9,420 bases of DNA from Bacteroidota bacterium. GTDB taxonomy: Bacteria; Bacteroidota; Bacteroidia; B-17B0; Aurantibacillaceae. The notes under the pieces were generated by a model. That model did not search any database. It had not been told where the DNA came from and worked only from the letters and a program-made list of their open reading frames with translations. The translations under genes were made by a program, and so were the position numbers. Positions 1-6,325 of the stretch are shown here, in pieces. Position 1 is the first letter of the stretch; every line of letters starts with the position of its first letter. The stretch lies in assembly GCA_947474485.1 (NCBI GenBank), contig CANJJP010000038.1:1-9420 (forward strand), written 5' to 3'.

Positions 1-857
1 ATAACCCAATCCGTTTTTTTCTTTTTATCGTAACGGCATGTATTGCAAATAAAATCTTCTACCTCACCCCACTGATCTTTACGAGCTGTTACACGTAAAA
101 TTTCTTCTCCTTTTAACCACAAACGTACATGACCTTTGCACTTAGGGTTTTCACAATCTCTGTGTGCATCCATTGGCTTAGTAAACCAAACGCGTTGTTT
201 AAAACGGAATGTTTTATCTGTTAATGCACCAACTGGGCAAACATCAATTACATTTCCAGAAAAATCATTGTCGATTGCTTTCTCGATGTAAGTAGAAATT
301 TCAGCATTATCACCTCGGTGAAGAACACCATGTACTCGACCATCTGTAATTTGCTCACATGTTTTAACGCAACGGAAACACATGATACATCTGTTCATGT
401 GCAACTTTACTTTATCTCCAATATCAATAGGATCAAATTCTCTTCTTTTAAATTCGTAACGTGTAGTTGCTGCTCCGTGTCCGTAACCTAAGTCTTGCAA
501 ATCACACTCTCCTGCTTGGTCGCACACTGGGCAATCCAAAGGATGGTTCATCAATAAAAACTCAACAACACCTTTACGTGCTTCAAGTACTTCGGGTGAA
601 GTAACATTTTGCACAACCATTCCATCCATTACCTCGGTACGGCAAGATGCAACTGGCTTAGGCATTGGTGTAGGATTGGCAGTACTACCTTGTGTTACTT
701 TTACAATACAAGTACGGCAGTAACCGCCACTTGTTTTTAATTTGCTATGGTAGCACATAGTTGGCGGAGCTACCTCCGGACCAATCATCCTTGCTGCTTG
801 TAGAATAGTTGTTCCCTTAGGTACATCTATTTCTATTCCGTCTATTGTTACTTTCAT
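1..857 (-). CDS. nuoG: NADH-quinone oxidoreductase subunit G (N-terminal part, cut by window edge)
   Basis: Peripheral-arm subunit of complex I that carries electrons through iron-sulfur clusters from NuoF/NuoE towards NuoB. The 285 codons present hold the N-terminal ferredoxin-like domain with the 2Fe-2S ligands C35, C47, C50 and C72. Next is the His-Cys3 cluster motif H105, C109, C112, C118 (HPLDCPVCDQAGEC), then C157, C160, C163 and the distant C207 (CPVGALT) for a further 4Fe-4S cluster. The beginning of the molybdopterin-oxidoreductase-like domain follows. Cluster roles are assigned from the family. The start at 857 gives the expected first strand (MKVTIDG) and has no Shine-Dalgarno, as usual in this phylum. 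It lies 42 bp after the TonB-like gene rather than directly after nuoF. The reading frame is open to base 1 and the C-terminal part lies outside the window. Identity is near certain. Confidence 0.97.
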   Translation of the reverse strand, partial: MKVTIDGIEIDVPKGTTILQAARMIGPEVAPPTMCYHSKLKTSGGYCRTCIVKVTQGSTANPTPMPKPVASCRTEVMDGMVVQNVTSPEVLEARKGVVEFLLMNHPLDCPVCDQAGECDLQDLGYGHGAATTRYEFKRREFDPIDIGDKVKLHMNRCIMCFRCVKTCEQITDGRVHGVLHRGDNAEISTYIEKAIDNDFSGNVIDVCPVGALTDKTFRFKQRVWFTKPMDAHRDCENPKCKGHVRLWLKGEEILRVTARKDQWGEVEDFICNTCRYDKKKKTDWV

Positions 858-899
858 TATATCTGTAATTCTTAATTACTATAAATATCTATCAACTTT

Positions 900-1298
900 T
901 TACTTACCTCTTTTCAATTGAAAATTCACTGGTAACATATACGCAACCCTAACCGGAATTCCATTTTGTTTACCTGGAGTCCAAGTTGGCATAAGTCCCA
1001 AAACCCTTAATGCTTCTTTATCAATGGCACTGCAACCTCCCGACTTTAAAACTTGTTTATCATAAACAACACCATTAACTCCCACTACAAATTTTACAAA
1101 AACCTTTCCTTGACAACCGCTTTCTTTCGCCTCATTAGGATAGTTTATGTTTTCAGCAATAAACATCATTAGTTTATCATTGCCGCCTGGAAACTGAGGC
1201 ATTTCCTCTACAACAGTATACAATTCTGTAGTATCGGATTGCGAAAATACATTCGCGAACGAAAACAAGAAAAATAATATGTAAAACAATCTTTTCAT
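900..1298 (-). CDS. Small exported TonB C-terminal domain protein
   Basis: A 132-residue protein with an N-terminal signal sequence (MKRLFYILFFLFSFANVFSQ, likely cleaved around residue 19-20) followed directly by a TonB C-terminal-type domain. Recognisable features are EEMPQFPGG (31-39), YPNEAKESGCQGKVFV (53-68), and the later GGCSAIDKEAL and PTWTPGKQNGIPV stretch. Full TonB proteins have a membrane anchor and a long Pro-rich linker to reach outer-membrane receptors. Here the linker is absent, so it is probably a stand-alone periplasmic TonB-C protein, a form common in Bacteroidota, and not a working energy transducer. Its exact role is unknown. Its ATG follows the ORF6N stop with no gap (TAAATG), so the two are probably translated from one message. 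Finding it between nuoF and nuoG is odd, since nothing in complex I needs it. Confidence 0.9.
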   Translation of the reverse strand: MKRLFYILFFLFSFANVFSQSDTTELYTVVEEMPQFPGGNDKLMMFIAENINYPNEAKESGCQGKVFVKFVVGVNGVVYDKQVLKSGGCSAIDKEALRVLGLMPTWTPGKQNGIPVRVAYMLPVNFQLKRGK

Positions 1299-1847
1299 TT
1301 ATTTTTTAAACCCTATTTTAGTTCGTTGAGATTGTTTAGTCTCTACTTTCTTTGTTTCCATTAAGTAACTTAGTGCTTCGTAAACATCTTTAAACTGCTT
1401 ATTGTACTTCGTTTCCAACTCTTCTAATTTTTTAGCAATTGCAGTGTTACTTACAATCATTTTTCTTACTGCAACAAAAACACGCATTATGCTTAAGTTA
1501 ACCTGAATAGCCTTTTTGCTTTTTAAAACGCCAGAAAGCATTGAAACCCCTTGTTCTGTGAATGCATATGGAATTGAAACATTAGGTCTTTTATTTTTAG
1601 ATGTCATCACAAATTGTGATGACATAGCTAAATTTGACTTTGATGTCACAATTTGTGACTTCAAAAAGTTCCACTCCTCCATCGTTAATTGAAACATAAA
1701 ATCCTCAGGAAATCTATCTAAATTTCTTTTAACAGTTTGATTCAAAACCCTTGTTTCTACCTCATACATAGCCGCCAAATCAAAATCCAACATAACCTTT
1801 TCGTTACGGATTTCATAAATTTTACTTTGTATGTTTTTAATCAACAT
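1299..1847 (-). CDS. ORF6N-domain (putative DNA-binding) protein
   Basis: A 182-residue protein with the ORF6N domain, a module known from phage and bacterial proteins and thought to bind DNA. Recognisable pieces are IQSKIYEIRNEKVMLDFDLA (6-25), ETRVLNQTVKRN (31-42), FPEDFMFQLT (46-55), PYAFTEQGVSMLSGVL (93-108) and a charged, probably helical C-terminal part (about 134-170). Between the two domain halves lies a repeated peptide, SQIVTS (64-69) and SSQFVMTS (76-83). Each copy is encoded by a long DNA palindrome with core TCACAA-N-TTGTGA, the same core that fills the 202-bp upstream spacer. That suggests the protein could recognise this sequence, though this is inference. It sits between nuoF and nuoG, so it interrupts an otherwise standard operon order. 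The start at 1847 matches the usual short lead before IQSKIYEIR. Its leader is A-rich (GTAAAAGAAAAA) with no Shine-Dalgarno. Confidence 0.93.
   Translation of the reverse strand: MLIKNIQSKIYEIRNEKVMLDFDLAAMYEVETRVLNQTVKRNLDRFPEDFMFQLTMEEWNFLKSQIVTSKSNLAMSSQFVMTSKNKRPNVSIPYAFTEQGVSMLSGVLKSKKAIQVNLSIMRVFVAVRKMIVSNTAIAKKLEELETKYNKQFKDVYEALSYLMETKKVETKQSQRTKIGFKK
1601..1625. repeat. Palindrome 1, inside ORF6N coding sequence
   Basis: A perfect palindrome with 12-bp arms ATGTCATCACAA and TTGTGATGACAT around one central base (1613). It carries the core TCACAA-N-TTGTGA. Read on the minus strand it encodes the MSSQFVMTS part of the ORF6N protein. Confidence 0.93.
1639..1665. repeat. Palindrome 2, inside ORF6N coding sequence
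   Basis: Arms TTTGA-T-GTCACAA and TTGTGAC-T-TCAAA around central base 1652, with one mismatch (1644/1660) in 13 pairs. It has the same TCACAA-N-TTGTGA core. On the minus strand it encodes the LKSQIVTSK part of the ORF6N protein. Confidence 0.92.
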
Positions 1848-1866
1848 TTTTTCTTTTACCTTTTAT

Positions 1867-1887
1867 GTCATCAACAATTGTGACGAC
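1867..1887. repeat. Palindrome 3, ORF6N upstream spacer (degenerate)
   Basis: The left arm GTCATCA matches palindrome 1 and the right side TGTGACGAC matches its partner with changes. The core is rearranged (ACAATTGT at 1874-1881 is itself palindromic), so this is a decayed copy. Confidence 0.7.
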
Positions 1888-1895
1888 TAATTTTT

Positions 1896-1928
1896 AATCT
1901 TGAGGTCACATTTTGTGACTTCAAGATT
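1896..1928. repeat. Palindrome 4, ORF6N upstream spacer
   Basis: A 33-bp inverted repeat centred on 1912. The outer arms are AATCTTGA and TCAAGATT and the inner parts GTCACA and TGTGAC. Fourteen of 16 pairs match, with mismatches at 1904/1920 and 1911/1913. It shares TTGA-N-GTCACA and TTTGTGACTTCAA with palindrome 2. Confidence 0.9.
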
Positions 1929-1943
1929 TATTGTTTCATTTCT

Positions 1944-1970
1944 TTTGGTATCACAATTTGTGATACCAAA
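1944..1970. repeat. Palindrome 5, ORF6N upstream spacer
   Basis: A perfect palindrome with 13-bp arms TTTGGTATCACAA and TTGTGATACCAAA around base 1957. The outer arms (TTTGGTA/TACCAAA) differ entirely from the other copies yet remain fully complementary. Confidence 0.93.
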
Positions 1971-1985
1971 GTTTTATTCTTTTTA

Positions 1986-2008
1986 TAAGATCACAAATTG
2001 TGACCTTA
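1986..2008. repeat. Palindrome 6, ORF6N upstream spacer
   Basis: Arms TAAGATCACAA and TTGTGACCTTA around base 1997. Ten of 11 pairs match, and the one mismatch (1990/2004) would be a G-U pair in the minus-strand RNA. Confidence 0.9.
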
Positions 2009-2020
2009 GAGACTTTTTTG

Positions 2021-2045
2021 AACCGGTCACAATTTGTGACTAGTT
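2021..2045. repeat. Palindrome 7, ORF6N upstream spacer, next to the nuoF stop
   Basis: A perfect 15-bp core GTCACAA-T-TTGTGAC (2026-2040). Outer arms AACCG and TAGTT extend it with two mismatches. It ends 5 bp from the nuoF stop codon, so it is the first of the set in the direction of transcription. Confidence 0.88.
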
Positions 2046-2049
2046 AGTT

Positions 2050-3393
2050 TTACGCTTCAACTAAATTATTTAATCTAAAATAATGTTTCACATCTTTAAT
2101 GTTCTTTGGATTCTTCACGTAATCAATAAACTCATGTTTAAAGTGACGTAAAGCAGCGGCTACAGGCCATGCAGCAGCCTCTCCTAAAGGACAAATTGTT
2201 TTTCCTTCAATCTTACTTTGGATATCCCACAACAATTCAACGTCAGCTTCAGTTCCTCTACCATCCAAAATTTTCTTCAAAATCTTTTCCATCCAACCTG
2301 TTCCTTCACGGCATGGCGAACATTGTCCACAAGACTCATGATGATAGAAACGAGAGAAAGTAAATAAATTTTTAACGATGCTTGTGTCTTCATCCATTAC
2401 AATAAATCCACCCGAACCTAACATTGTACCTGTTTGGAAACCACCGTCACCAAGACTTTCGTAAGTCATTAAACGAGGCTCGCCTTTAGCAGTTTTTAAA
2501 ATTAATTCAGTCGGTAAAATTGGAACAGATGAGCCACCGGCAACAACTGCTTTCATTTTTTTGTTATTACGAATGCCTCCGCAATATTCTTGACTATAAA
2601 TAAATTCTTCAACTGGTAATCCTAATTCAATTTCATATACACCCGGTTTATTAATATGCCCCGATGCAGAAATTAATTTTGTTCCTGTTGATCTTCCAAT
2701 TCCAATTTTTGCATATTCTTCTCCACCCATCATTACAATTGGGCAAACAGCTGCAATTGTCTCCACATTATTTACCACGGTTGGGCAACCCCATAAACCT
2801 GCTACTGCTGGAAATGGTGGTTTAATACGTGGGTTACCACGCTTACCTTCTAATGATTCTAATAAGGCAGTTTCTTCTCCGCAGATGTATGCACCACCAC
2901 CAACTTGTACGTAGCAGTCGTGAGAGAAATCAGAACCTAAAATATTTTTTCCTAATAAACCTGCAGCGTATGCTTCTTCAATTGCTTTTTCAACAATGCG
3001 AGCAACATAAAAATATTCACCACGAATGTAAATGTAAGATGTTTTTGCACCCAATGCATACGATGAAGTGATCATTCCTTCGATTAATGCATGAGGAATT
3101 TTTTCCATCAAGTAACGATCTTTAAAAGTTCCTGGTTCAGATTCATCAGCATTACAAACTAAGTAACGCGGAACGCCTTCAGGCTTTGCAAGGAAACTCC
3201 ATTTTAAACCAGTTGGGAAACCAGCGCCACCTCTACCACGTAGACCTGATTTTTTTACCTCATCAGTTACTTGTTCAGGAGTCATTGTTTTTAATGCTTT
3301 CTCTACAGAAGCATAACCACCATGCGCACGGTACACATCCAATGTATGAATGTTAGGTACGTGATCGTTGTGTATTAAAAGTTTTCGTCCCAT
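2050..3393 (-). CDS. nuoF: NADH-quinone oxidoreductase subunit F (NADH/FMN-binding)
   Basis: Catalytic entry subunit of complex I, which oxidises NADH through FMN and passes electrons to a 4Fe-4S cluster. At 447 residues it has the normal family length. Visible motifs are the Gly-rich GRGGAGFPTGLKW (53-65) and NADESEPGTFKDR (81-93) of the FMN/NADH site, GGGAYICGEETALLESLEG (165-183), and the cluster ligands C355, C358, C361 (ESCGQCSPCREGTGW) and C401 (TICPLG). All key residues are intact. Its ATG comes one base after the DUF4160 stop (TAA-A-ATG), so translation is probably coupled to that accessory gene. Downstream is the palindrome-filled spacer and then the ORF6N gene instead of nuoG directly. 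Identity is near certain. Confidence 0.98.
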   Translation of the reverse strand: MGRKLLIHNDHVPNIHTLDVYRAHGGYASVEKALKTMTPEQVTDEVKKSGLRGRGGAGFPTGLKWSFLAKPEGVPRYLVCNADESEPGTFKDRYLMEKIPHALIEGMITSSYALGAKTSYIYIRGEYFYVARIVEKAIEEAYAAGLLGKNILGSDFSHDCYVQVGGGAYICGEETALLESLEGKRGNPRIKPPFPAVAGLWGCPTVVNNVETIAAVCPIVMMGGEEYAKIGIGRSTGTKLISASGHINKPGVYEIELGLPVEEFIYSQEYCGGIRNNKKMKAVVAGGSSVPILPTELILKTAKGEPRLMTYESLGDGGFQTGTMLGSGGFIVMDEDTSIVKNLFTFSRFYHHESCGQCSPCREGTGWMEKILKKILDGRGTEADVELLWDIQSKIEGKTICPLGEAAAWPVAAALRHFKHEFIDYVKNPKNIKDVKHYFRLNNLVEA

Positions 3394-3394
3394 T

Positions 3395-3655
3395 TTATTT
3401 TAACGGCTCTATTTTATTAAAACTTAAATCTTTTATTCCTCTATCCCAATTCTCAACCAATTCGTTATGATGTATTGATGCCCACTCTGCTACAAGTGCC
3501 ATCGCTTTTGGCGGAAGCCATCCTTGAATTACTGAAAAATCATTAATTCCAATTAAGGCTTCATATTCCCCATATTTCACATGGAAATGTGGTGGATTAT
3601 GATCTTTCCAAAACATCATTATCAATATACCATAGAACGAACTAATTGTAGGCAT
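3395..3655 (-). CDS. DUF4160 family protein
   Basis: An 86-residue protein with the DUF4160 signature: N-terminal MPTISSFYGI, then DHNPPHFHV (18-26) and a later LPPKAMALVAEWASIHHNEL stretch (47-66). Family function is not established. These small proteins are commonly encoded next to DUF2442 proteins, as here, and the pair has been suggested to behave like a toxin-antitoxin module, but I see nothing that proves it. Its start overlaps the stop of the DUF2442 gene by one base (TAATG), and its own stop is one base before nuoF, so both genes look built into the nuo message. The His-rich HNPPHFHV motif could bind metal or be catalytic; this is speculation. The domain assignment is firm and the function open. 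Confidence 0.9.
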   Translation of the reverse strand: MPTISSFYGILIMMFWKDHNPPHFHVKYGEYEALIGINDFSVIQGWLPPKAMALVAEWASIHHNELVENWDRGIKDLSFNKIEPLK

Positions 3656-3936
3656 TAAGAAGCTCTTTTATGTTTTCTCTCTCCTATATATTCTTCAAAT
3701 GTTTTTCCTATTAGTTTAAGATAGGAATTTAATGGGTCAATATCCAACTCATTATTCCAAGTTGGCGCACCTGACTCACCTATCCAAACATTTTTAAAAA
3801 ACACCTCATCCTCAAAATCTTTAAACACTCCTTTTCCAACTAAATCAGATAAATCAATAGAGCCTTCAACGCCATCATTATATTTCAAATACAATTTATA
3901 GTTATCTAAAGCTTTTAATTCAATTATCTTTTCCAT
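3655..3936 (-). CDS. DUF2442 family protein
   Basis: A 93-residue protein resembling DUF2442: an N-terminal strand-rich part (LKALDNYKLYLKYNDGVEG, 7-25), DLSDLVGKGVF (28-38), and the characteristic end APTWNNELDIDP (57-68) followed by LNSYLKLIGKTFEEY. A Lys/Arg-rich tail (ERKHKRAS) closes the protein. DUF2442 proteins are small, often paired with DUF4160, and some are proposed as antitoxin-like partners; the real role is unknown. It starts 4 bp after the nuoE stop and its stop overlaps the DUF4160 start by one base. A co-regulated two-gene unit embedded in the nuo operon is therefore likely. I see no separate promoter in the 4-bp gap, though one inside nuoE cannot be excluded. Confidence 0.88.
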   Translation of the reverse strand: MEKIIELKALDNYKLYLKYNDGVEGSIDLSDLVGKGVFKDFEDEVFFKNVWIGESGAPTWNNELDIDPLNSYLKLIGKTFEEYIGERKHKRAS

Positions 3937-3940
3937 CTTA

Positions 3941-4522
3941 TTATAATGTGTTGTGATAATCTTTATCTGTGTAACTTCTTAAACGGCCTTCGTTTTTGTA
4001 TTGCTCTAATAAAGCATCTACTTTTTCGAAAGTTAAATTCTCATGATAAGATGCCCCGCATTGTAACATTGGCGCTGTTCCGCAAGAACCTAGACACTCA
4101 GCTGTTTTTAATGTGAACATTCCATCTTTAGTTGTTTCACCAACTTTAATATTTAATTTTTTCTCGATGTAACGTACAATATCTTCTGCACCATTTAACC
4201 AACAAGAACTTGTTTGGCAAACTTCTAATGTACATTTACCAACAGGTTTCAAATTATACATCGTGTAAAAAGATGCAACTTCAAAAACCTCGATTGGTTT
4301 AATTGTTAAAACCTCAGCAACGTAATCCATTGTTTCAGGACTTAACCATCCACCAAATTCTGCTTGCGCAACATGCAATACAGGCAATAAAGCTGATTTT
4401 ATTTTCTCAGGTGGATAATTACTAATGATTTTTTGAACCGTAGCCATTGCCTCCTCACTGAATTTTATTTCAGATCGTTTGACTTTGTCGAAATCTTGTG
4501 TTCCGTGTACTTGTGCGCCCAT
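3941..4522 (-). CDS. nuoE: NADH-quinone oxidoreductase subunit E (2Fe-2S thioredoxin-like)
   Basis: Partner of NuoF in the NADH-oxidising module, carrying a 2Fe-2S cluster on a thioredoxin-like fold. The N-terminal helical part includes YPPEKIKSALLPVLHVAQ (36-53) and EVFEVASFYTMYNLKPVGK (78-96). Cluster ligands are C102 and C107 (CQTSSC) and C143 and C147 (CLGSC). At 193 residues it is somewhat longer than many NuoE proteins because of an N-terminal tail (about residues 1-20). The start at 4522 lies 27 bp after nuoD and fits the operon, but M26 (MATVQK) is a possible alternative. Downstream, the DUF2442-DUF4160 pair separates it from nuoF, with which it is normally adjacent. Identity is near certain. 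Confidence 0.97.
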   Translation of the reverse strand: MGAQVHGTQDFDKVKRSEIKFSEEAMATVQKIISNYPPEKIKSALLPVLHVAQAEFGGWLSPETMDYVAEVLTIKPIEVFEVASFYTMYNLKPVGKCTLEVCQTSSCWLNGAEDIVRYIEKKLNIKVGETTKDGMFTLKTAECLGSCGTAPMLQCGASYHENLTFEKVDALLEQYKNEGRLRSYTDKDYHNTL

Positions 4523-4549
4523 TTCTTAATTATCTTAATTCAAAATTAA

Positions 4550-5761
4550 TTATGCATCTAATTCTCCTGCAATAACATTCATACTACTCATAGTAATAAT
4601 TGCATCACTTAACATTATTCCTTTAATCATTTCAGGATATGCTTGATAATATATAAAGCATGGTCTTCTAAAATGCAATCTGTAAGGTGTTCTACCACCA
4701 TCACTAATTAAGTAAAAACCTAACTCCCCATTTCCACCTTCAACAGCATGGTAAACTTCTCCTTTAGGAATATCAGTTTCACCCATCACTATTTTAAAGT
4801 GATAGATTAAAGCTTCCATATTATTATAAACTTGATCTTTTGGAGGAAGGAAAAAATCAGGAACATCAGCTCTGCATGGTCCTTCTGGTAATTTTTTAAT
4901 TGCTTGCTTTATGATACTTAATGATTCCCACATTTCTTGTTGACGAACCATAAAACGATCGTAAGTATCTCCACTTTGTCCAACCGGAATAATAAATTCA
5001 AAATCCTGATAAGATGAATATGGATTTGCAACGCGCACATCATAATCAACACCAGCAGCTCTTAAATTTGGCCCAGTGAAACTGTATGATAAAGCCATCT
5101 CAGCTGAGATAGGCCCAACGTTTACAGTTCTGTCCATAAATATTTTGTTCCGCTCAACTAATGCAGTAAACTCTTTTAATGCTGAGGGGAAACCTTGAAG
5201 AAACTCATCAATTAAATCCCAAACTTTTTTTGTCCATTCCTTTTCGAAACCACCAATGCGACAAATATTTGTTGTTAAACGTGCGCCACAAATGTTCTCG
5301 AAAATATCATACACTTTTTCTCTCCATTGAAACATATAGAAGTAACCTGTTGCTGCCCCTGTATCAACAGCAATTACAGTATTACAAATGATATGATCGG
5401 CAATACGAGAAAGCTCCATAATTATAACACGCAAGTATTCTGCGCGTTTTGGTAATTCAATCTTCAATAATTTTTCTACTGTCATGTGCCAACCCATGTT
5501 ATTAATTGGAGACGAACAATAGTTTAAACGATCAGTTATTGGAGTAATTTGCGCATAAGGCCTGCGCTCAGCTAATTTCTCAAATGCACGGTGAATGTAT
5601 CCAACAGTTGGTGTAGCTTCAATAATAGTTTCACCGTCCATCTTTAGTACATTCTGGAAAATACCATGTGTAGCAGGATGTGTAGGCCCAAGATTAAGAA
5701 TGGAATATTCTTTTTCTTCAACTGTACTATTTGTATTTGTTTCTTTTTTACTCATAATCAA
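4550..5761 (-). CDS. nuoD: NADH-quinone oxidoreductase subunit D (quinone-site subunit)
   Basis: The 49-kDa-type subunit of complex I that, with NuoB, forms the quinone-reduction site. Length is 403 residues, typical for a stand-alone NuoD (not the NuoCD fusion). The quinone-site loop GPTHPATHG (25-33) with H28 and H32 is intact. Further family stretches are TPTVGYIHRAFEKLAE (50-65), TDRLNYCSSPINNMGW (76-91), the ELSRIADHI segment and the C-terminal MSSMNVIAGELDA. The start could be M1 or M3 (MIMSKK); the sequence does not decide this. A Lys/Thr/Asn-rich, low-complexity N-terminal tail precedes the conserved fold. The spacer upstream to nuoC carries a direct repeat and hairpin, listed separately. 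Confidence 0.97.
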   Translation of the reverse strand: MIMSKKETNTNSTVEEKEYSILNLGPTHPATHGIFQNVLKMDGETIIEATPTVGYIHRAFEKLAERRPYAQITPITDRLNYCSSPINNMGWHMTVEKLLKIELPKRAEYLRVIIMELSRIADHIICNTVIAVDTGAATGYFYMFQWREKVYDIFENICGARLTTNICRIGGFEKEWTKKVWDLIDEFLQGFPSALKEFTALVERNKIFMDRTVNVGPISAEMALSYSFTGPNLRAAGVDYDVRVANPYSSYQDFEFIIPVGQSGDTYDRFMVRQQEMWESLSIIKQAIKKLPEGPCRADVPDFFLPPKDQVYNNMEALIYHFKIVMGETDIPKGEVYHAVEGGNGELGFYLISDGGRTPYRLHFRRPCFIYYQAYPEMIKGIMLSDAIITMSSMNVIAGELDA

Positions 5762-5808
5762 TTATTGAGTTGTTGAATTATTGAGTTGTTTTTTTATTCA
5801 GCAACTCA
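5760..5808. repeat. Direct repeat and hairpin in the nuoC-nuoD spacer
   Basis: A 15-bp direct repeat AATTATTGAGTTGTT occurs at 5760-5774 and 5776-5790. Sequence at 5796-5808 (ATTCAGCAACTCA) is complementary to TGAGTTGTTGAAT at 5766-5778 with one mismatch in 13. It can alternatively pair 7 bp with the second repeat (TGAGTTG, 5782-5788). It therefore offers two competing stems in the operon message. Confidence 0.8.
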
Positions 5809-5824
5809 CTACTTCATTCATTTT

Positions 5825-6325
5825 TTATCTTCCAAACATTTTATCGCTCTTATCATCTCTACTTTGATCTTCAAGCGGGTACTCTTTTCTTAAAGGGAAA
5901 ATATCCATTTCTTCTACATTTAATATTCTCTTTAAATTTGGATGGCCTTTAAATTTAACTCCGAAAAAATCATATGATTCACGTTCCATCCAATTTGCAC
6001 CTGGCCACAAATCAGTAGCTGTTGGCACATCAGGATGACTCATGTCAACAAAAGTTTTTACCCGCACTCTGTAGTTCTTCATCATGTTATGCAAATGATA
6101 AATAACACCTAAGTGTTTTTCATCTTCCGTTTGCATAGCTGTTAAGTCGGTAAGAAAATGAAAATTTAATTCTTCATCATTCTTTAAAAAACTTAATACA
6201 TCATGGATTTTATGATGATGAATTGTAAACATAGGAAAATCATAAAGCAATTCGGCCAACAAAACATCAGCTCCAAATTGCGTATTTAATTTTTCTGAAA
6301 CTTTATTTAATAAATCTTGACTCAT
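5825..6325 (-). CDS. nuoC: NADH-quinone oxidoreductase subunit C
   Basis: The 30-kDa-type subunit of the complex I connecting module, which packs against NuoD and has no cofactor. The 166-residue length fits a separate NuoC. The family signature spans about 112-134: WMERESYDFFGVKFKGH followed by PNLKRIL, and then PLRKEYPLE (144-152). The N-terminal half (LLYDFPMFTIHHHKIHDVLSFLK region) is less conserved, as expected. The start at 6325 follows an A-rich leader with no Shine-Dalgarno. It is flanked on both sides by spacers containing inverted repeats: the 78-bp spacer to nuoB and the 63-bp spacer to nuoD. Confidence 0.96.
   Translation of the reverse strand: MSQDLLNKVSEKLNTQFGADVLLAELLYDFPMFTIHHHKIHDVLSFLKNDEELNFHFLTDLTAMQTEDEKHLGVIYHLHNMMKNYRVRVKTFVDMSHPDVPTATDLWPGANWMERESYDFFGVKFKGHPNLKRILNVEEMDIFPLRKEYPLEDQSRDDKSDKMFGR

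Noticed and set aside
1..857. Extra N7-type 4Fe-4S cluster in NuoG
   Set aside because: The Cys pairs after residue 213 (CENPKC and CNTC) do not show the CxxCxxxC spacing of that cluster, and the remaining sequence is outside the window.
900..1298. Full TonB energy transducer
   Set aside because: It has a signal sequence but no Pro-rich linker, and its 132-residue length leaves room only for the C-terminal domain.
1867..2045. CRISPR array in the ORF6N upstream spacer
   Set aside because: The units are palindromes with differing arms and irregular spacing (centres 35, 45, 40 and 36 bp apart), with no constant direct repeat and no cas gene nearby.
1601..2045. CRP/FNR-type binding sites
   Set aside because: CRP sites read TGTGA-N6-TCACA. 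Here the half-sites are in the opposite order (TCACAA-N-TTGTGA), and the FNR pattern TTGAT-N4-ATCAA is absent.
2190..2215. Further palindrome copy inside nuoF (ACAAATTGT)
   Set aside because: Only 9 bases resemble the core, the flanks are not complementary, and the site encodes the conserved CPLG cluster region, so chance is enough.
2169..2363. Plus-strand open frame opposite nuoF
   Set aside because: It lies wholly within the conserved nuoF gene, and its translation shows no recognisable domain. The same applies to the plus-strand frames at 2829-3071 and 5179-5391.
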